Of a stretch of 9,940 bases of DNA, positions 1 through 7,480 are shown piece by piece. The position numbers were made by a program, and so were the translations under genes. The stretch spans positions 1 to 9,940 of the forward strand of contig WGCT01000161.1 in the NCBI GenBank assembly GCA_015493625.1, in the 5' to 3' direction. Source of the DNA: Draconibacterium sp. GTDB lineage: Bacteria > Bacteroidota > Bacteroidia > Bacteroidales > Prolixibacteraceae. The notes beneath the pieces were generated by a model. It saw nothing but the letters and a program-made list of their open reading frames with translations. It was not told the origin of the DNA and searched no databases. The stretch's first letter is position 1; every line of letters begins with the position of its first letter.

Positions 1-141
1 TATATGCGAAGGATAATGCTCAATAAAGGTAACATATTGATATATTTATATATATAAACTCTTTTATTGGCAAAAACAGCTTGTTAAAAGCAATTATAAT
101 TTTTACTTTTACTCGCCAAAATTAACACTATCGAGTTAAAT
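1..141 (+). promoter_or_regulatory. AT-rich upstream region of the nqr operon
   Basis: No open reading frame is convincing here. The stretch is very AT-rich, with a run of alternating T and A around 40-57. It must hold the promoter of the nqr operon unless transcription enters from further upstream. A TATAAT lies at 95-100 and partly overlaps a near match (97-104) to the Bacteroidetes -7 consensus TAnnTTTG, lacking the final G. A TTG at 81-83 is too close to be a standard -33 box. I therefore cannot fix the promoter. No Shine-Dalgarno sequence is seen before the ATG at 142, which is normal for Bacteroidetes. Confidence 0.4.
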
Positions 142-1488
142 ATGTCAGATACTATTAAGTTAAGGAAAGGATTGAATATCAAACTAAAAGGAGGTGCAAA
201 AGAGGAGGTGAAAACCTTATCGGCTCCGTTGAAAGTTGCACTGAAACCTACTGACTTCCCGGAACTTACTCCAAAATTAAAAGTAAAAGTCGATGCTGTT
301 GTAAAGGCAGGCGATGCGCTGTTTTACGACAAATATCATCCTGAAATTGTTTTTACTTCTCCGGTAGGAGGGAAAGTTGTTTCGATAAACAGGGGAGAGC
401 GTCGCAGAATTTTGGGAGTAGTTGTTGAACGAGATGAAAATGCAGGTTCGGTTGAATTTGTGAAAGGAGATCCAAGTTCGTTGTCGGGCGAAGAAATTAA
501 GGAGCAACTTCTGAAAAGCGGGTTGTGGCCATTTATTAAAAAGCGTCCGTATGGCACTATTGCCCTTCCCAACGAAAAGCCAAAATCGATTTATATCTCA
601 ACATTCGATACCGCTCCGTTGGCTCCCAACTACAATTTTATTTTAAAAGATGAATTGGCAACATTTCAAACCGGAGTAGATGCTTTGGCAAAACTTACCA
701 ACGGCAAAGTTAATCTTGGGGTAAACAAAAACTCGGTTTTTACGTCGATAAAAAATGTAGAGATAAACACTTTCGACGGCCCGCACCCTGCCGGAAATGT
801 GGGGATACAAATTCATCATACAGCACCACTAAACAAAGGCGATGTGGTTTGGACCGTTCATGTTCAGGACGTGCTGTTTATTGGCCGGTTGTTCGAAACG
901 GGGAAAGTAGATTTTACTAAAACAGTAGCATTAACAGGTTCCGAAGTTGAAGACCCTAAATATTATAAAACAATTTTAGGAACGCCCGTGTCGGCAATTG
1001 CCGACGGTAATTTAAAAGAGGCAGATTATAATCAACGAATTATTAGCGGCAATGTTTTAACCGGAACAAAGGTGGAACCTGCCGGGTACCTTGGATTTTA
1101 CGACTCGCAAATTTCAGTAATTCCCGAAGGCGACAACTATGAATTTATGGGCTGGGCACTTCCCGGAGTCGATAAATTTAGTGCATCAAAAGCTTTCCTC
1201 TCAAAATTATTTCCGAAAAAAGAGTATGTGTTAGATGCCAATCTTCATGGCGGTGAGCGTGCATTTGTTCTCTCGGGCCAATACGAAAAACTGGTGCCGA
1301 TGGATATTTTACCGGTTCATTTGCTAAAAGCAATTTTAGTAAACGATATCGACAAAATGGAACAACTGGGAATTTACGAAGTAATTGAAGAAGATTTTGC
1401 CCTTTGCGAATATGCCTGTACTTCAAAAATAAAAGTGCAGAGCATTTTACGAAAAGGTATTAATACAATGATTAAAGAGTTAGGTTAG
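142..1488 (+). CDS. nqrA: Na+-translocating NADH:quinone oxidoreductase subunit A
   Basis: NqrA is the cytoplasmic-face subunit of the Na+-NQR complex, which passes electrons from NADH to quinone and pumps Na+ out of the cell. In the known family it packs against NqrB and takes part in quinone and inhibitor binding. The 448-residue length is normal. The N-terminus (IKLRKGLNIKLKGGA) is the usual NqrA opening, followed by the biotinyl-like hammerhead region containing KAGDALFYDKYHPEIVFTSP (about 56-75) and by SPVGGKVVSINRGERR. No membrane segment or signal peptide is present, as expected. It is the first gene of the operon; nqrB begins 23 bases after its stop. The ATG start gives the canonical N-terminus. 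Assignment rests on family recognition and on operon position. Confidence 0.97.
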   Translation: MSDTIKLRKGLNIKLKGGAKEEVKTLSAPLKVALKPTDFPELTPKLKVKVDAVVKAGDALFYDKYHPEIVFTSPVGGKVVSINRGERRRILGVVVERDENAGSVEFVKGDPSSLSGEEIKEQLLKSGLWPFIKKRPYGTIALPNEKPKSIYISTFDTAPLAPNYNFILKDELATFQTGVDALAKLTNGKVNLGVNKNSVFTSIKNVEINTFDGPHPAGNVGIQIHHTAPLNKGDVVWTVHVQDVLFIGRLFETGKVDFTKTVALTGSEVEDPKYYKTILGTPVSAIADGNLKEADYNQRIISGNVLTGTKVEPAGYLGFYDSQISVIPEGDNYEFMGWALPGVDKFSASKAFLSKLFPKKEYVLDANLHGGERAFVLSGQYEKLVPMDILPVHLLKAILVNDIDKMEQLGIYEVIEEDFALCEYACTSKIKVQSILRKGINTMIKELG

Positions 1489-1511
1489 CTAACCGAAAAT
1501 ATAGATTACCT

Positions 1512-2669
1512 ATGAAATTTGTAAAAAACTTTTTTGAAAAAACGGAACCACTTGTTCAGAAGGGAGCAAAATACCATTGGCTTTTTTCTGTTCACGAAGG
1601 TTTCTTTACCCTGTTTTTTGTTTCAAAAGACACATCGAAATCGGGAACTCATATTCACGATTTTATCGATTTGAAAAGAACGATGGGAATGGTTGTTCTG
1701 GCACTTGTTCCCGTTATTTTATTTGGAATGTATAACGTGGGGTTTCAGCATTTTAAAGCCATTGGCGAACTTCAGTCGACCGGCTTTTTTGCCCTCTTTT
1801 TTTACGGGCTGTTAAAAGTACTTCCGGTAATTGCGGTATCGTACATTGTGGGATTGGGCATTGAGTTTGTTTTTGCCCAAAAACGCGGACACGGAATTCA
1901 CGAAGGATTTTTGGTGTCGGGAATTCTTATTCCAATGGTAATGCCCATTGAAACACCACTCTGGATGATTGGCGTAGCAACAGCTTTTGCTGTAATAATA
2001 GGAAAAGAGGTATTTGGCGGAACCGGAATGAATATTTGGAATCCGGCACTCATTGCACGCGCTTTTCTCTTTTTTGCCTATCCGGCACAAATGTCGGGGA
2101 ATTCGGTCTGGGTTGCATTATCGGGCTCCGACAAAGTTGTCGATGCGTTTACGGGAGCCACACCAATGGCCGAAGCAGCAGCCGGCAATACAAACTTTAG
2201 CATTGCCGATGCCTTTTTCGGATTTATTCCCGGATCGATTGGCGAAACATCGACTCTGGCAATTTTAATTGGTGCAGTAGTATTAATTATTACCGGAATT
2301 GGCAGTTGGAAAATTATGGTGTCGACGGTTGCCGGCGGTGCTGTTATGGGAATTATTCTTAATATTTTTGCCGTAAACGCATATATGGAACTTCCGTTTT
2401 GGCAGCATCTTATAATTGGCGGATTTGCATTCGGAGCTGTTTTTATGGCTACCGATCCGGTGTCGGGAGCACAAACAGAAACCGGAAAATGGATTTACGG
2501 ATTCTTAATCGGATTGTTGGCAATATTAATAAGGGTAATCAATCCGGCCTATCCGGAAGGAATGATGCTTGCCATTTTATTAATGAACACTTTTGTTCCG
2601 CTAATCGATTATTATGTTGTTCAGTCGAACATAAAAAAACGATTAAAACGAGTTAAAACTTCTGCATAA
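1512..2669 (+). CDS. nqrB: Na+-translocating NADH:quinone oxidoreductase subunit B
   Basis: NqrB is the large integral membrane subunit of Na+-NQR. In the family it carries covalently bound FMN and riboflavin and is implicated in the Na+ pathway and quinone reduction. The 385-residue protein has a soluble N-terminal stretch of about 55 residues (FFEKTEPLVQKGAKYHWLFS) followed by many hydrophobic segments, roughly nine or ten. The flavinylation motif is DAFTGATPMA, in which Thr217 is the predicted FMN phosphoester site, matching the S/T-G-A-T signature used by the flavin transferase ApbE. The family segment MVMPIETPLWMIGVATAF and the downstream GKEVFGGTGMNIWNPAL (about residues 157-180) are also present. 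nqrC starts 17 bases downstream. NqrB is related to RnfD, but the nqrA and nqrF neighbours settle the assignment as Nqr. Confidence 0.97.
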   Translation: MKFVKNFFEKTEPLVQKGAKYHWLFSVHEGFFTLFFVSKDTSKSGTHIHDFIDLKRTMGMVVLALVPVILFGMYNVGFQHFKAIGELQSTGFFALFFYGLLKVLPVIAVSYIVGLGIEFVFAQKRGHGIHEGFLVSGILIPMVMPIETPLWMIGVATAFAVIIGKEVFGGTGMNIWNPALIARAFLFFAYPAQMSGNSVWVALSGSDKVVDAFTGATPMAEAAAGNTNFSIADAFFGFIPGSIGETSTLAILIGAVVLIITGIGSWKIMVSTVAGGAVMGIILNIFAVNAYMELPFWQHLIIGGFAFGAVFMATDPVSGAQTETGKWIYGFLIGLLAILIRVINPAYPEGMMLAILLMNTFVPLIDYYVVQSNIKKRLKRVKTSA

Positions 2670-2686
2670 CTGAAAATTTGAATATT

Positions 2687-3385
2687 ATGAACAGAAACGG
2701 TAATACTTACACATTTTTATATGCAGCAGTAATGGTGGTGCTGGTTGCTGCCGTGCTCGCGTCGGTTTCAATAGCCTTGAAACCGCGGCAGAAAAGAAAC
2801 TACGAAATTGAGAAGAAACAGAATATTCTTGCTTCGGTAAATATTGAAACTACAGCTAAAACAGCCGAAAAAATATATGCCGAAAAAGTTGTGAAAGAAT
2901 ATTTGGTAAACACAAAAGGCGAAGTTATTAAAGGAGACGCATTTAACACCGATCTGAAAAAAGAACGGGCAAAAACACCCGATAAAATGGCCTTGCCGGT
3001 GTTCGAATGCCAGACCGACGACGGAATAAAATATGTGCTTCCTGTTCGGGGCACCGGACTGTGGGGACCAATTTGGGGATTTATTGCACTCAATAAAGAT
3101 ATGAATACAATCTACGGAGCAACTTTCGACCACGAAGGCGAAACTCCCGGATTAGGTGCCGAAATTTCAACTCCGGCTTTTCAAAAGCCATTTAAAGGAA
3201 AAACAATTTTCGATAAATCGGGGAAACTCATTTCCATTATTGTTGCCAAAGCAGGGCAAAGTGCTCCGGCAGAACATAAAGTCGATGCAATTTCGGGAGG
3301 AACAATTACAAGTAAAGGACTTCAGAAAATGCTTTTCGATGACTTTACCAGTTACAAAGCATTCTTAACAAAGAAAAAACTATAA
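2687..3385 (+). CDS. nqrC: Na+-translocating NADH:quinone oxidoreductase subunit C
   Basis: NqrC is a membrane-anchored, periplasm-facing flavoprotein subunit that relays electrons through a covalent FMN. The protein is 232 residues from the ATG. One membrane segment spans about residues 9-31, and the rest is soluble. The FMN-binding domain shows RGTGLWGPIWG (121-131), HEGETPGLGAE (149-159) and the flavinylation motif DAISGGTITSKG, with Thr206 as the predicted FMN site. The second small residue is Gly where Vibrio NqrC has Ala (SGAT); a small residue there should be tolerated. An in-frame TTG at 2678 would add three residues, but the ATG at 2687 is preferred because it gives a short polar lead before the membrane anchor. 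nqrD begins only three bases after the stop, which suggests translational coupling. Related to RnfG by family. Confidence 0.96.
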   Translation: MNRNGNTYTFLYAAVMVVLVAAVLASVSIALKPRQKRNYEIEKKQNILASVNIETTAKTAEKIYAEKVVKEYLVNTKGEVIKGDAFNTDLKKERAKTPDKMALPVFECQTDDGIKYVLPVRGTGLWGPIWGFIALNKDMNTIYGATFDHEGETPGLGAEISTPAFQKPFKGKTIFDKSGKLISIIVAKAGQSAPAEHKVDAISGGTITSKGLQKMLFDDFTSYKAFLTKKKL

Positions 3386-3388
3386 GCG

Positions 3389-4033
3389 ATGAGCGATCCA
3401 TTATTCTCAAAAAAACATTTAAAACTACTGACCGACCCTCTTAACAGCAGTAATCCAATCACCGTTCAGGTGCTGGGAATTTGTTCGGCTCTGGCAGTAA
3501 CGGCTCAGCTAAAACCGGCAGTTGTAATGGCTCTATCGGTAATGGCAGTTTTGGCTTTTGCCAATGTAATTATTTCGCTGCTTCGGAATACCATTCCCAA
3601 CCGCATTCGCATTATTGTGCAGTTGGTGGTTATTGCAGCACTTGTAATTTTAGTCGATCAGGTGCTAAAAGCTTATGTTTACGATGTAAGCAAACAACTA
3701 TCGGTATTTGTAGGATTAATTATAACCAACTGTATTTTAATGGGGCGTCTCGAAGCATTTGCTCTCGGTAATCGTCCGTGGCCATCGTTTCTCGATGGTA
3801 TAGGGAATGGCGCCGGTTACAGTGTTATCCTTATTATTGTTGGGTTCTTCCGCGAGCTTTTTGGCTCAGGAACACTTTGGGGATTTCGAATAATTCCTGA
3901 AAGCTGGTACATAACCCACGGAGGTTTTTATGCAAACAACGGAATGATGATTCTGCCGCCAATGGCACTCATTGTAATCGGTATCATTATTTGGGTGCAG
4001 CGTATGCGCAACCGTAAACTAATTGAAGAATAA
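3389..4033 (+). CDS. nqrD: Na+-translocating NADH:quinone oxidoreductase subunit D
   Basis: NqrD is one of the two homologous membrane subunits (with NqrE) that sit back to back in opposite orientation in the core of Na+-NQR. The 214-residue protein has about six hydrophobic segments. Cys32 in [10 protein letters not shown] and Cys115 in ITNCILMGR fit the conserved half-membrane cysteines that, with those of NqrE, hold the intramembrane iron or 2Fe-2S centre. The family sequence [20 protein letters not shown] (123-142) is present. The N-terminus ([20 protein letters not shown]) is typical. The ATG lies three bases after the nqrC stop, and nqrE follows after 11 bases. RnfE is the nearest alternative family, excluded by the surrounding nqrA-nqrF order. 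Confidence 0.96.
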   Translation: MSDPLFSKKHLKLLTDPLNSSNPITVQVLGICSALAVTAQLKPAVVMALSVMAVLAFANVIISLLRNTIPNRIRIIVQLVVIAALVILVDQVLKAYVYDVSKQLSVFVGLIITNCILMGRLEAFALGNRPWPSFLDGIGNGAGYSVILIIVGFFRELFGSGTLWGFRIIPESWYITHGGFYANNGMMILPPMALIVIGIIIWVQRMRNRKLIEE

Positions 4034-4044
4034 CAAAACAGATT

Positions 4045-4662
4045 ATGGAAAATTTATTTAACATATTTGTCAAATCGATTTTTATCGAGAATATGGTTTT
4101 TGCCTATTTTCTCGGAATGTGTTCGTTCTTGGCTGTATCGAAATCGGTAAAAACTGCTACCGGACTTGGAGTTGCCGTTATTTTTGTTTTAGGAATAACA
4201 GTTCCTGTCGACTACCTTTTGGAAAACTATGTATTAAAAGAGGGGGCACTTGCCTGGTTAAATCCCTCGTTTGCATCGGTCGACCTTAGTTTCTTGTCAT
4301 TCATAATGTTTATTGCCGTAATTGCATCGATGGTGCAACTTGTCGAGATGATTGTTGAGAAATTTGCTCCGGTATTGTACAACCAGCTAGGTATATTTTT
4401 ACCACTAATTGCTGTAAACTGTGCCATTTTAGGAGGGTCGTTATTTATGCAACAAAAAGAGTTTTTAAACATTGCCGAAGCAACAACTTATGGCGTGGGT
4501 TCCGGCATAGGTTGGTTTCTTGCCATTATTGGTGTAGCAGCTATTCGCGAAAAACTTCAGTATTCAAATGTTCCTGCTCCGTTACGCGGACTGGGAATTA
4601 CGTTTATTGTAACAGGCCTTATGGGACTCGCTTTTATGGGATTTATGGGAATTAAATTATAA
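4045..4662 (+). CDS. nqrE: Na+-translocating NADH:quinone oxidoreductase subunit E
   Basis: NqrE is the membrane partner of NqrD in the Na+-NQR core. The 205-residue protein is almost entirely hydrophobic with about six membrane segments. It opens with [20 protein letters not shown] and has Cys26 in [10 protein letters not shown] and Cys126 in [10 protein letters not shown], matching the two conserved cysteines that with NqrD ligate the intramembrane iron centre. The loop [20 protein letters not shown] (153-172) is also family-typical. The RnfA family is homologous, but its members are usually somewhat shorter, and the operon context is nqr. nqrF starts 16 bases after the stop. Confidence 0.96.
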   Translation: MENLFNIFVKSIFIENMVFAYFLGMCSFLAVSKSVKTATGLGVAVIFVLGITVPVDYLLENYVLKEGALAWLNPSFASVDLSFLSFIMFIAVIASMVQLVEMIVEKFAPVLYNQLGIFLPLIAVNCAILGGSLFMQQKEFLNIAEATTYGVGSGIGWFLAIIGVAAIREKLQYSNVPAPLRGLGITFIVTGLMGLAFMGFMGIKL

Positions 4663-4678
4663 AATAAAATTCGTTTCA

Positions 4679-5941
4679 ATGATATTGTTATCAACACAAA
4701 TTACCGTTATTGTTACCAGCGTGATTGTTTTTTTATTCGTTGTGCTGTTTTTGGTGGGTATTCTGCTTTATGCCAAGAAAAAGTTAATGCCTTCGGGGAT
4801 TGTTAAAGTTAGCATTAACGATGGCGATTTAGAGATGGAAACCGAACCGGGAGGGACACTTCTTTCGACTTTGGGAAATAATAAAGTGTTGCTTCCCTCG
4901 GCGTGCGGGGGTGGTGGAACCTGCGGAATGTGCCGCTGTCAGGTAGAAGAAGGTGGAGGATCAATTCTGCCAACCGAAACCGGCTTTTTTACCAGAAAAG
5001 AGCAAAACAATAACTGGCGACTCGCTTGTCAGGTAAAAGTAAAAGAAGACATTCATATTAAAATTCCGCAAGAGGTTCTTGGTGTGAAAAAATGGGAATG
5101 CGAAGTAGTTTCGAACAACAATGTAGCAACATTTATAAAAGAGTTTGTTGTTAAACTTCCTGAAGGCGAAACACTCGATTTCAAATCGGGAGGATATATT
5201 CAAATTGATGTTCCGAAAATTGATGTCGATTTTAAAGATATGGATATTGACGAAAAATTCCGCGGAGACTGGGAGAAATTCGGAATGTTCAATTTAAAAA
5301 TGAAAAATCCAGAACCAACCTACCGGGCCTATTCAATGGCAAATCACCCGGCCGAAGGAAATATTGTAATGCTGAACATCAGAATTGCTACTCCACCATT
5401 CGACAGGGCTACTAACGGATTTAAAAAGGTAAATCCCGGAATCTGTTCGTCGTTTATTTTTAATCTGAAACCCGGCGATAAAGTTATGGTTTCGGGGCCT
5501 TACGGAGAGTTTTTCCTGAAAGATAACGACAACGAGATGATGTTTATTGGTGGTGGTGCCGGAATGGCCCCCATGCGTTCGCATCTGTTCCACATTTTCC
5601 ACACACTTAAAGAGTCGAAGAAAAAAATTACTTTTTGGTATGGAGCACGTTCGTGGAAAGAGGTTTTCTATTACGACCAGTTCCGCGATATCGAGGAAAA
5701 ATTCCCAAACTTTACATTTAATCTCGCTCTTTCCGAACCTCAACCCGAAGATAACTGGGATGGAATGGTCGGATTTATTCATCAGGTTATTTACGATAAC
5801 TACCTTATGAACCATGAAGAGCCCGAAGAGATTGATTACTACATGTGTGGCCCGCCAATGATGAACGACGCCGTTCAGAAAATGTTGTACGATTTGGGCG
5901 TCCCCGATGAAAATATACTGTTCGACGACTTTGGAAGTTAG
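4679..5941 (+). CDS. nqrF: Na+-translocating NADH:quinone oxidoreductase subunit F (NADH dehydrogenase, 2Fe-2S and FAD)
   Basis: NqrF is the electron entry point: it oxidises NADH with FAD and hands electrons to a 2Fe-2S cluster. The 420 residues read in order as an N-terminal membrane anchor (about 7-32); a plant-type ferredoxin domain with cluster ligands Cys76, Cys82 and Cys85 in CGGGGTCGMC and Cys117 in RLACQV; then a ferredoxin-NADP reductase-like module. FAD binding is shown by RAYSMAN (216-222). NADH binding is shown by GGGAGMAPMRSH (291-302) and CGPPMM (390-395). The C-terminal DDFGS is the usual end of NqrF. All catalytic motifs are intact. It is the last gene of the operon and is followed within about 25 bases by a terminator hairpin. 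The apbE gene needed to flavinylate NqrB and NqrC is not in this window. Confidence 0.98.
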   Translation: MILLSTQITVIVTSVIVFLFVVLFLVGILLYAKKKLMPSGIVKVSINDGDLEMETEPGGTLLSTLGNNKVLLPSACGGGGTCGMCRCQVEEGGGSILPTETGFFTRKEQNNNWRLACQVKVKEDIHIKIPQEVLGVKKWECEVVSNNNVATFIKEFVVKLPEGETLDFKSGGYIQIDVPKIDVDFKDMDIDEKFRGDWEKFGMFNLKMKNPEPTYRAYSMANHPAEGNIVMLNIRIATPPFDRATNGFKKVNPGICSSFIFNLKPGDKVMVSGPYGEFFLKDNDNEMMFIGGGAGMAPMRSHLFHIFHTLKESKKKITFWYGARSWKEVFYYDQFRDIEEKFPNFTFNLALSEPQPEDNWDGMVGFIHQVIYDNYLMNHEEPEEIDYYMCGPPMMNDAVQKMLYDLGVPDENILFDDFGS

Positions 5942-5965
5942 TCGGTAACAGAGTAAAAAAAAAAG

Positions 5966-6004
5966 AAAACCACTTTTTGTTTAAAGACAGAGAGTGGTTT
6001 TTTT
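5966..6004 (+). terminator. Rho-independent terminator after nqrF
   Basis: A 9-bp perfect stem, AAAACCACT (5966-5974) with AGTGGTTTT (5993-6001), encloses an 18-base loop and runs into a T tract ending at 6004. The upstream side carries an A-rich tract at 5955-5964, so the hairpin would also look like a terminator on the opposite strand, although no gene is seen converging on it. It marks the end of the nqr transcription unit and separates it from the sugar-related operon. Confidence 0.85.
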
Positions 6005-6118
6005 CGTTTATACCGGGTTAAAATAATTTAAATTCTGGGTAAAATAGTAGTATGAAAAAAGAAAGGTTTTGTTTAACTTAGGAAACAAAATTATCAATCT
6101 AATATCAACCAAAAAATT
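6005..6118 (+). promoter_or_regulatory. Putative promoter region of the exported sugar operon, with an 8-bp inverted repeat
   Basis: The 114 bases between the terminator and the ATG at 6119 must contain a promoter if the downstream genes form their own unit. No clear TAnnTTTG box is found. A perfect inverted repeat, TTTTGTTT (6067-6074) and AAACAAAA (6083-6090), has an 8-base spacer and centres about 40 bases before the start codon. It could be an operator or a leader hairpin, or an AT-rich coincidence. A TTTG at 6068-6071 falls inside the left arm and is a possible -33 element, but the matching -7 box is poor. Confidence 0.35.
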
Positions 6119-7456
6119 ATGGAACATTCAAGAAGAGATTTTTTAAAGAAAACAGTAACTGCCAGTTCAGCAGCTATTGTTGCCCCCACAATTGTTTCGG
6201 CAAAAGTATTTGGCGCCAACGACCGTATTACTGCCGCTGTATTGGGGTTACATGGCCGTGGGAAAAGCCACGTTAAAGCATTCATGGCGCAAGATAATGT
6301 TGAGATAAAAACACTGTGCGACCCGGACATGAATGTGCTGTATGACCGCAAAAAAGAGTTTAAAGAAAAATATGATAAAGATGTTGTTTTAGAACAAGAT
6401 CTTCGTCGTGTTATGGACGATAAAGATATCGATGTAATTAGTATTGCAACGCCAAATCACTGGCATTCGCTTGCTGTAATCTGGGCATGTCAGGCAGGTA
6501 AAGATGCCTATGTTGAAAAACCGGGTTCGCATAACATTTGGGAAGGCCGGAAGATGGTAGAGGCAGCCGATAAATACGACCGTATTGTTCAGCATGGTGT
6601 ACAATTAAGGAGTTCGCCGGCGGTTCAGGAGGCCGTTCAGTTATTGCGCGACGGGTATATCGGCCGGGTATATATGTCGCGAGGGCTTGTTTTTCGCTGG
6701 CGGGGCGATATTGGAGATAAAGGATTTTCTCCCGTTCCCGATGGCCTCGATTACGACTTATGGACAGGCCCGGCACCTATGCAACCGTTTTCCCGAAACC
6801 TCGTTCATTATAACTGGCACTGGCATTGGAATTATGGAAATGGTGATGTCGGTAATCAGGGAATTCATGAAACTGATTTATGTATGTGGGGATTAGACGT
6901 TGGGTTCCCAACACAAATAACATCGATGGGGGGCAAGTTCTTATGGAACGACAGTAAAGAAGTTCCTGAAGTATTAACATCAATCTATCATTACCCCGAT
7001 GAAGATAAAATTATTCAGTTCGAAGTTCGTCCCTGGTGTACAAACACCGAAGAGGGTGTAACCGTTGGAAATATTTTTTATGGCGATAAAGGAATTTTAG
7101 TAGTTGACGGTTACAACAAATACAGTACCTATTTGGGAAAAAACCGCGAACCGGGGAAATCGGGTAGCGACAGCGAAAAAGCGGCTACGGGAATGGCACG
7201 AGGTGCAGGTGGCACCGATGCTCACTTCGCAAACTTTATTGAAGCTGTTCGTAAACACGATAAGACAATTTTAAATGGCCCGGTAGAAACGGCGCATCAT
7301 GCAGCAGGATTGGCACATCTCGGAAATATTGCCTACCGGCTTGGTCGCGTGCTTACCTTTAACCCCAGCACCGAAACATTCGTTAACGATCCGGTTGCCG
7401 ATAAAATGCTTACACGAAATTATCGAGGCGATTATGTTGTTCCCAGTATTGTTTAA
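6119..7456 (+). CDS. Tat-exported Gfo/Idh/MocA-family oxidoreductase
   Basis: A predicted NAD(P)-dependent sugar or cyclitol dehydrogenase of the Gfo/Idh/MocA family, 445 residues, acting in the periplasm. The N-terminus has a canonical twin-arginine motif, SRRDFLKK (4-11), and a hydrophobic stretch to about residue 28; Tat export fits a protein that folds around its nucleotide before transport. The Rossmann domain shows VLGLHGRGKSHV (41-52), ATPNHWH (110-116) and the family EKPGSHN (133-139), with Lys134 the usual catalytic lysine. The C-terminal domain has YNWHWHWNYGNGDVGNQG (231-248) and GIHETD (248-253), where His250 and Asp253 are likely active-site residues. It lacks the YPTHGLG-type motif I recall from GH109 N-acetylgalactosaminidases, so dehydrogenase is preferred over glycosidase. 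It heads a three-gene operon. The substrate is unknown; oxidation of a sugar ring hydroxyl (for example glycoside C3) is inference. Confidence 0.88.
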   Translation: MEHSRRDFLKKTVTASSAAIVAPTIVSAKVFGANDRITAAVLGLHGRGKSHVKAFMAQDNVEIKTLCDPDMNVLYDRKKEFKEKYDKDVVLEQDLRRVMDDKDIDVISIATPNHWHSLAVIWACQAGKDAYVEKPGSHNIWEGRKMVEAADKYDRIVQHGVQLRSSPAVQEAVQLLRDGYIGRVYMSRGLVFRWRGDIGDKGFSPVPDGLDYDLWTGPAPMQPFSRNLVHYNWHWHWNYGNGDVGNQGIHETDLCMWGLDVGFPTQITSMGGKFLWNDSKEVPEVLTSIYHYPDEDKIIQFEVRPWCTNTEEGVTVGNIFYGDKGILVVDGYNKYSTYLGKNREPGKSGSDSEKAATGMARGAGGTDAHFANFIEAVRKHDKTILNGPVETAHHAAGLAHLGNIAYRLGRVLTFNPSTETFVNDPVADKMLTRNYRGDYVVPSIV

Positions 7457-7480
7457 TGGCAGTTAAATTCAACACAAATT

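Noticed and set aside
2678..2686. A TTG start for nqrC nine bases before the ATG
   Set aside because: It adds only three residues without a ribosome binding site; the ATG at 2687 is the normal choice.
2768..3133. A 121-codon minus-strand frame inside nqrC
   Set aside because: It is antisense to conserved NqrC sequence, and its Phe/Ser/Cys-rich translation is typical of a reverse shadow of AT-rich coding DNA.
5333..5815. A 160-codon open frame on the minus strand inside nqrF
   Set aside because: It lies wholly within nqrF, whose motifs are all intact, and its translation has no recognisable domain; it is a shadow frame.
142..5941. Rnf complex instead of Nqr
   Set aside because: NqrB/C/D/E resemble Rnf subunits, but nqrA and an NqrF with ferredoxin plus FAD/NADH domains are present, and there is no RnfB or RnfC.
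6052..6081. A nine-codon frame (MKKERFCLT) upstream of the oxidoreductase, as a possible leader peptide
   Set aside because: No ribosome binding site and no runs of regulatory codons; most likely chance in the 5' region.
6119..7456. GH109 glycosidase for the Tat-exported Gfo/Idh/MocA protein
   Set aside because: Length and Tat signal fit, but the GH109 motif I recall (YPTHGLG) is absent, replaced by GNGDVGNQGIHETD.
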